Below are positions 5,377 to 5,992 of a stretch of 5,992 bases of DNA, piece by piece (within the stretch, counting starts at the first letter, position 1; each line of letters starts with the position of its first letter). Below the pieces are notes generated by a model. The model searched no databases and was not told the DNA's origin. It worked only from the letters and a program-made list of their open reading frames with translations. The stretch is from Dialister sp. (GTDB taxonomy: Bacteria; Bacillota; Negativicutes; Veillonellales; Dialisteraceae), in the NCBI GenBank assembly GCA_022722495.1, contig JAIJLI010000143.1, positions 1-5,992 on the forward strand, in the 5' to 3' direction. The translations under genes were made by a program, and so were the position numbers.

Positions 5377-5850
5377 TTATTTTTCCCAGAGATGTTTCAT
5401 GATTTCCGGATAGGTCGCGGTGAGGAGACCCTGGATCTGGTTCAGGATGGCGATGACGAGGGCCGGTTCGAAGTGCGGTACACCGGCTGGGATACAGCAA
5501 GTGAGGAGGACGTTGCCTGCAGCATCGGCGCTGAATTTCAGCATGCGATACTGTTCATTCAGGTCATTCAGGAAGGAGCAGATCTTTTCTCTCTTGTCGC
5601 CCTGTGCAAGGCCGGCTGCGACCTGGACCTGGAGCATGGTGTATACGCTGTCGTCTAAGAGGATCATGAAGGGCAGGTTTGTTCCTTCGACCTGAAGATT
5701 GCTGCGGAATGCCTGTGCATGAACGTCATTCTGGAAGTCCTGCAGACCAAATCCGCTGATCTTGTTTTCTTCGAGATATTTCTGGAAAGCAGCTACTTTT
5801 TCTGCTGCGACTTTGACTTCGACTGCTTCGGTTTTTTTCTGTTCTGCCAT
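5377..5850 (-). CDS. YbjN-like protein (type III secretion chaperone-like fold), function unknown
   Basis: 157 residues from ATG at 5850, preceded by AAAGGAGA with 7-8 nt spacing. No signal peptide or membrane segment is visible, so it is probably cytosolic. Visible blocks: a charged helix 9-29; FRSNLQVEG and LPFMILLDDSVYTMLQVQVA (48-78), alternating strand-like; LNDLNEQY (94-101), a motif typical of YbjN-like proteins; VLLTCCIP (114-121); and a C-terminal helix ending YPEIMKHLWEK. The order of strands, LNxLN and a C-terminal helix supports the assignment, which rests on remembered family features. Members have been linked to stress responses and motility in enterobacteria, but no role can be given here. 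The same frame stays open upstream to the window edge and contains another ATG at 5907. The strong ribosome binding site argues for 5850. Confidence 0.75.
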   Translation of the reverse strand: MAEQKKTEAVEVKVAAEKVAAFQKYLEENKISGFGLQDFQNDVHAQAFRSNLQVEGTNLPFMILLDDSVYTMLQVQVAAGLAQGDKREKICSFLNDLNEQYRMLKFSADAAGNVLLTCCIPAGVPHFEPALVIAILNQIQGLLTATYPEIMKHLWEK

Positions 5851-5924
5851 TTTATGTTCTCCTTTGTTTTGCACCGGTTTGTTCTCCGGATACCAGTATT
5901 GATACATATAACTACGTCTTACAA

Positions 5925-5951
5925 GGGAAACGACTGCCGCAGATGTTTCCC
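5925..5951. other. Inverted repeat upstream of the YbjN-like gene
   Basis: GGGAAAC (5925-5931) and GTTTCCC (5945-5951) form 7-bp arms around a 13-nt loop, about 75 bp before the start at 5850. No clear promoter boxes could be fixed around it. It could be an operator, the end of an upstream transcription unit, or chance. DNA from 5952 to 5992 shows no identifiable gene. Confidence 0.25.
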
Positions 5952-5992
5952 AGTTCTCCGCTCTGTGTACTTTGAAGCGCAGGACGGAAAGC

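Noticed and set aside
4832..5413. Plus-strand frames across the chaperone and YbjN-like genes (4832-5413, 4932-5321, 5332-5658, 5420-5695)
   Set aside because: All are antisense to minus-strand genes that have signal peptides, ribosome binding sites or family motifs. Their Phe/Leu/Cys-rich sequences are complements of Lys/Gln/Glu codons.

Overview
The window carries a cell-envelope locus from a diderm bacterium. Every supported gene is on the minus strand. Two exported proteins typical of an outer membrane (an autotransporter and an OmpH/Skp-type periplasmic chaperone) occur with clear AGGAG-type ribosome binding sites and low-GC regulatory DNA. This mix suggests a diderm Firmicute of the Negativicutes (Veillonellaceae, Dialister/Megasphaera-like). 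The taxon is an inference from protein style, not a proven match.

Right end, reading leftwards along the minus strand: a 157-residue YbjN-like cytosolic protein (5850-5377), an 80-bp gap with no convincing promoter, then a 139-residue OmpH/Skp-like chaperone with a signal peptide (5296-4877). The two are probably co-transcribed. Next comes about 490 bp without a recognisable gene (4876-4387). It is not empty: it holds two small tandem hairpins just after the chaperone gene, an interspersed-repeat-like palindrome pair (4741-4775), a possible 36-codon reading frame (4629-4519) and two consecutive hairpins (4502-4418). The longer of these two has G-U wobbles when read as minus-strand RNA. The stretch ends in a perfect 18-bp stem terminator (4386-4342).

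Left two thirds: one very large gene starting at 4031 and running off the window at base 1. It encodes a secreted autotransporter with a signal peptide, a roughly 1,090-residue Gly/Asn/Thr-rich passenger, a linker helix and the first part of the C-terminal outer-membrane beta-barrel. The passenger is an old tandem duplication of a module of 500 to 580 residues, and each copy carries a short ladder of Trp-containing rungs about 19 residues apart. Because this reading frame has no stop inside the window it is easily missed, and several long plus-strand frames are only its antisense shadows.

The autotransporter has its own control region. It contains a TTGACA promoter whose 17-bp spacer holds a perfect 15-bp palindrome (likely operator), an 11-bp inverted copy of part of that site about 120 bp into the leader, and a leader hairpin that hides a second Shine-Dalgarno sequence feeding an overlapping out-of-frame short ORF. 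Functionally, the chaperone would escort unfolded outer-membrane proteins across the periplasm, and the autotransporter next door is a plausible client. The strong terminator and separate promoter nevertheless show that the two are independently expressed.
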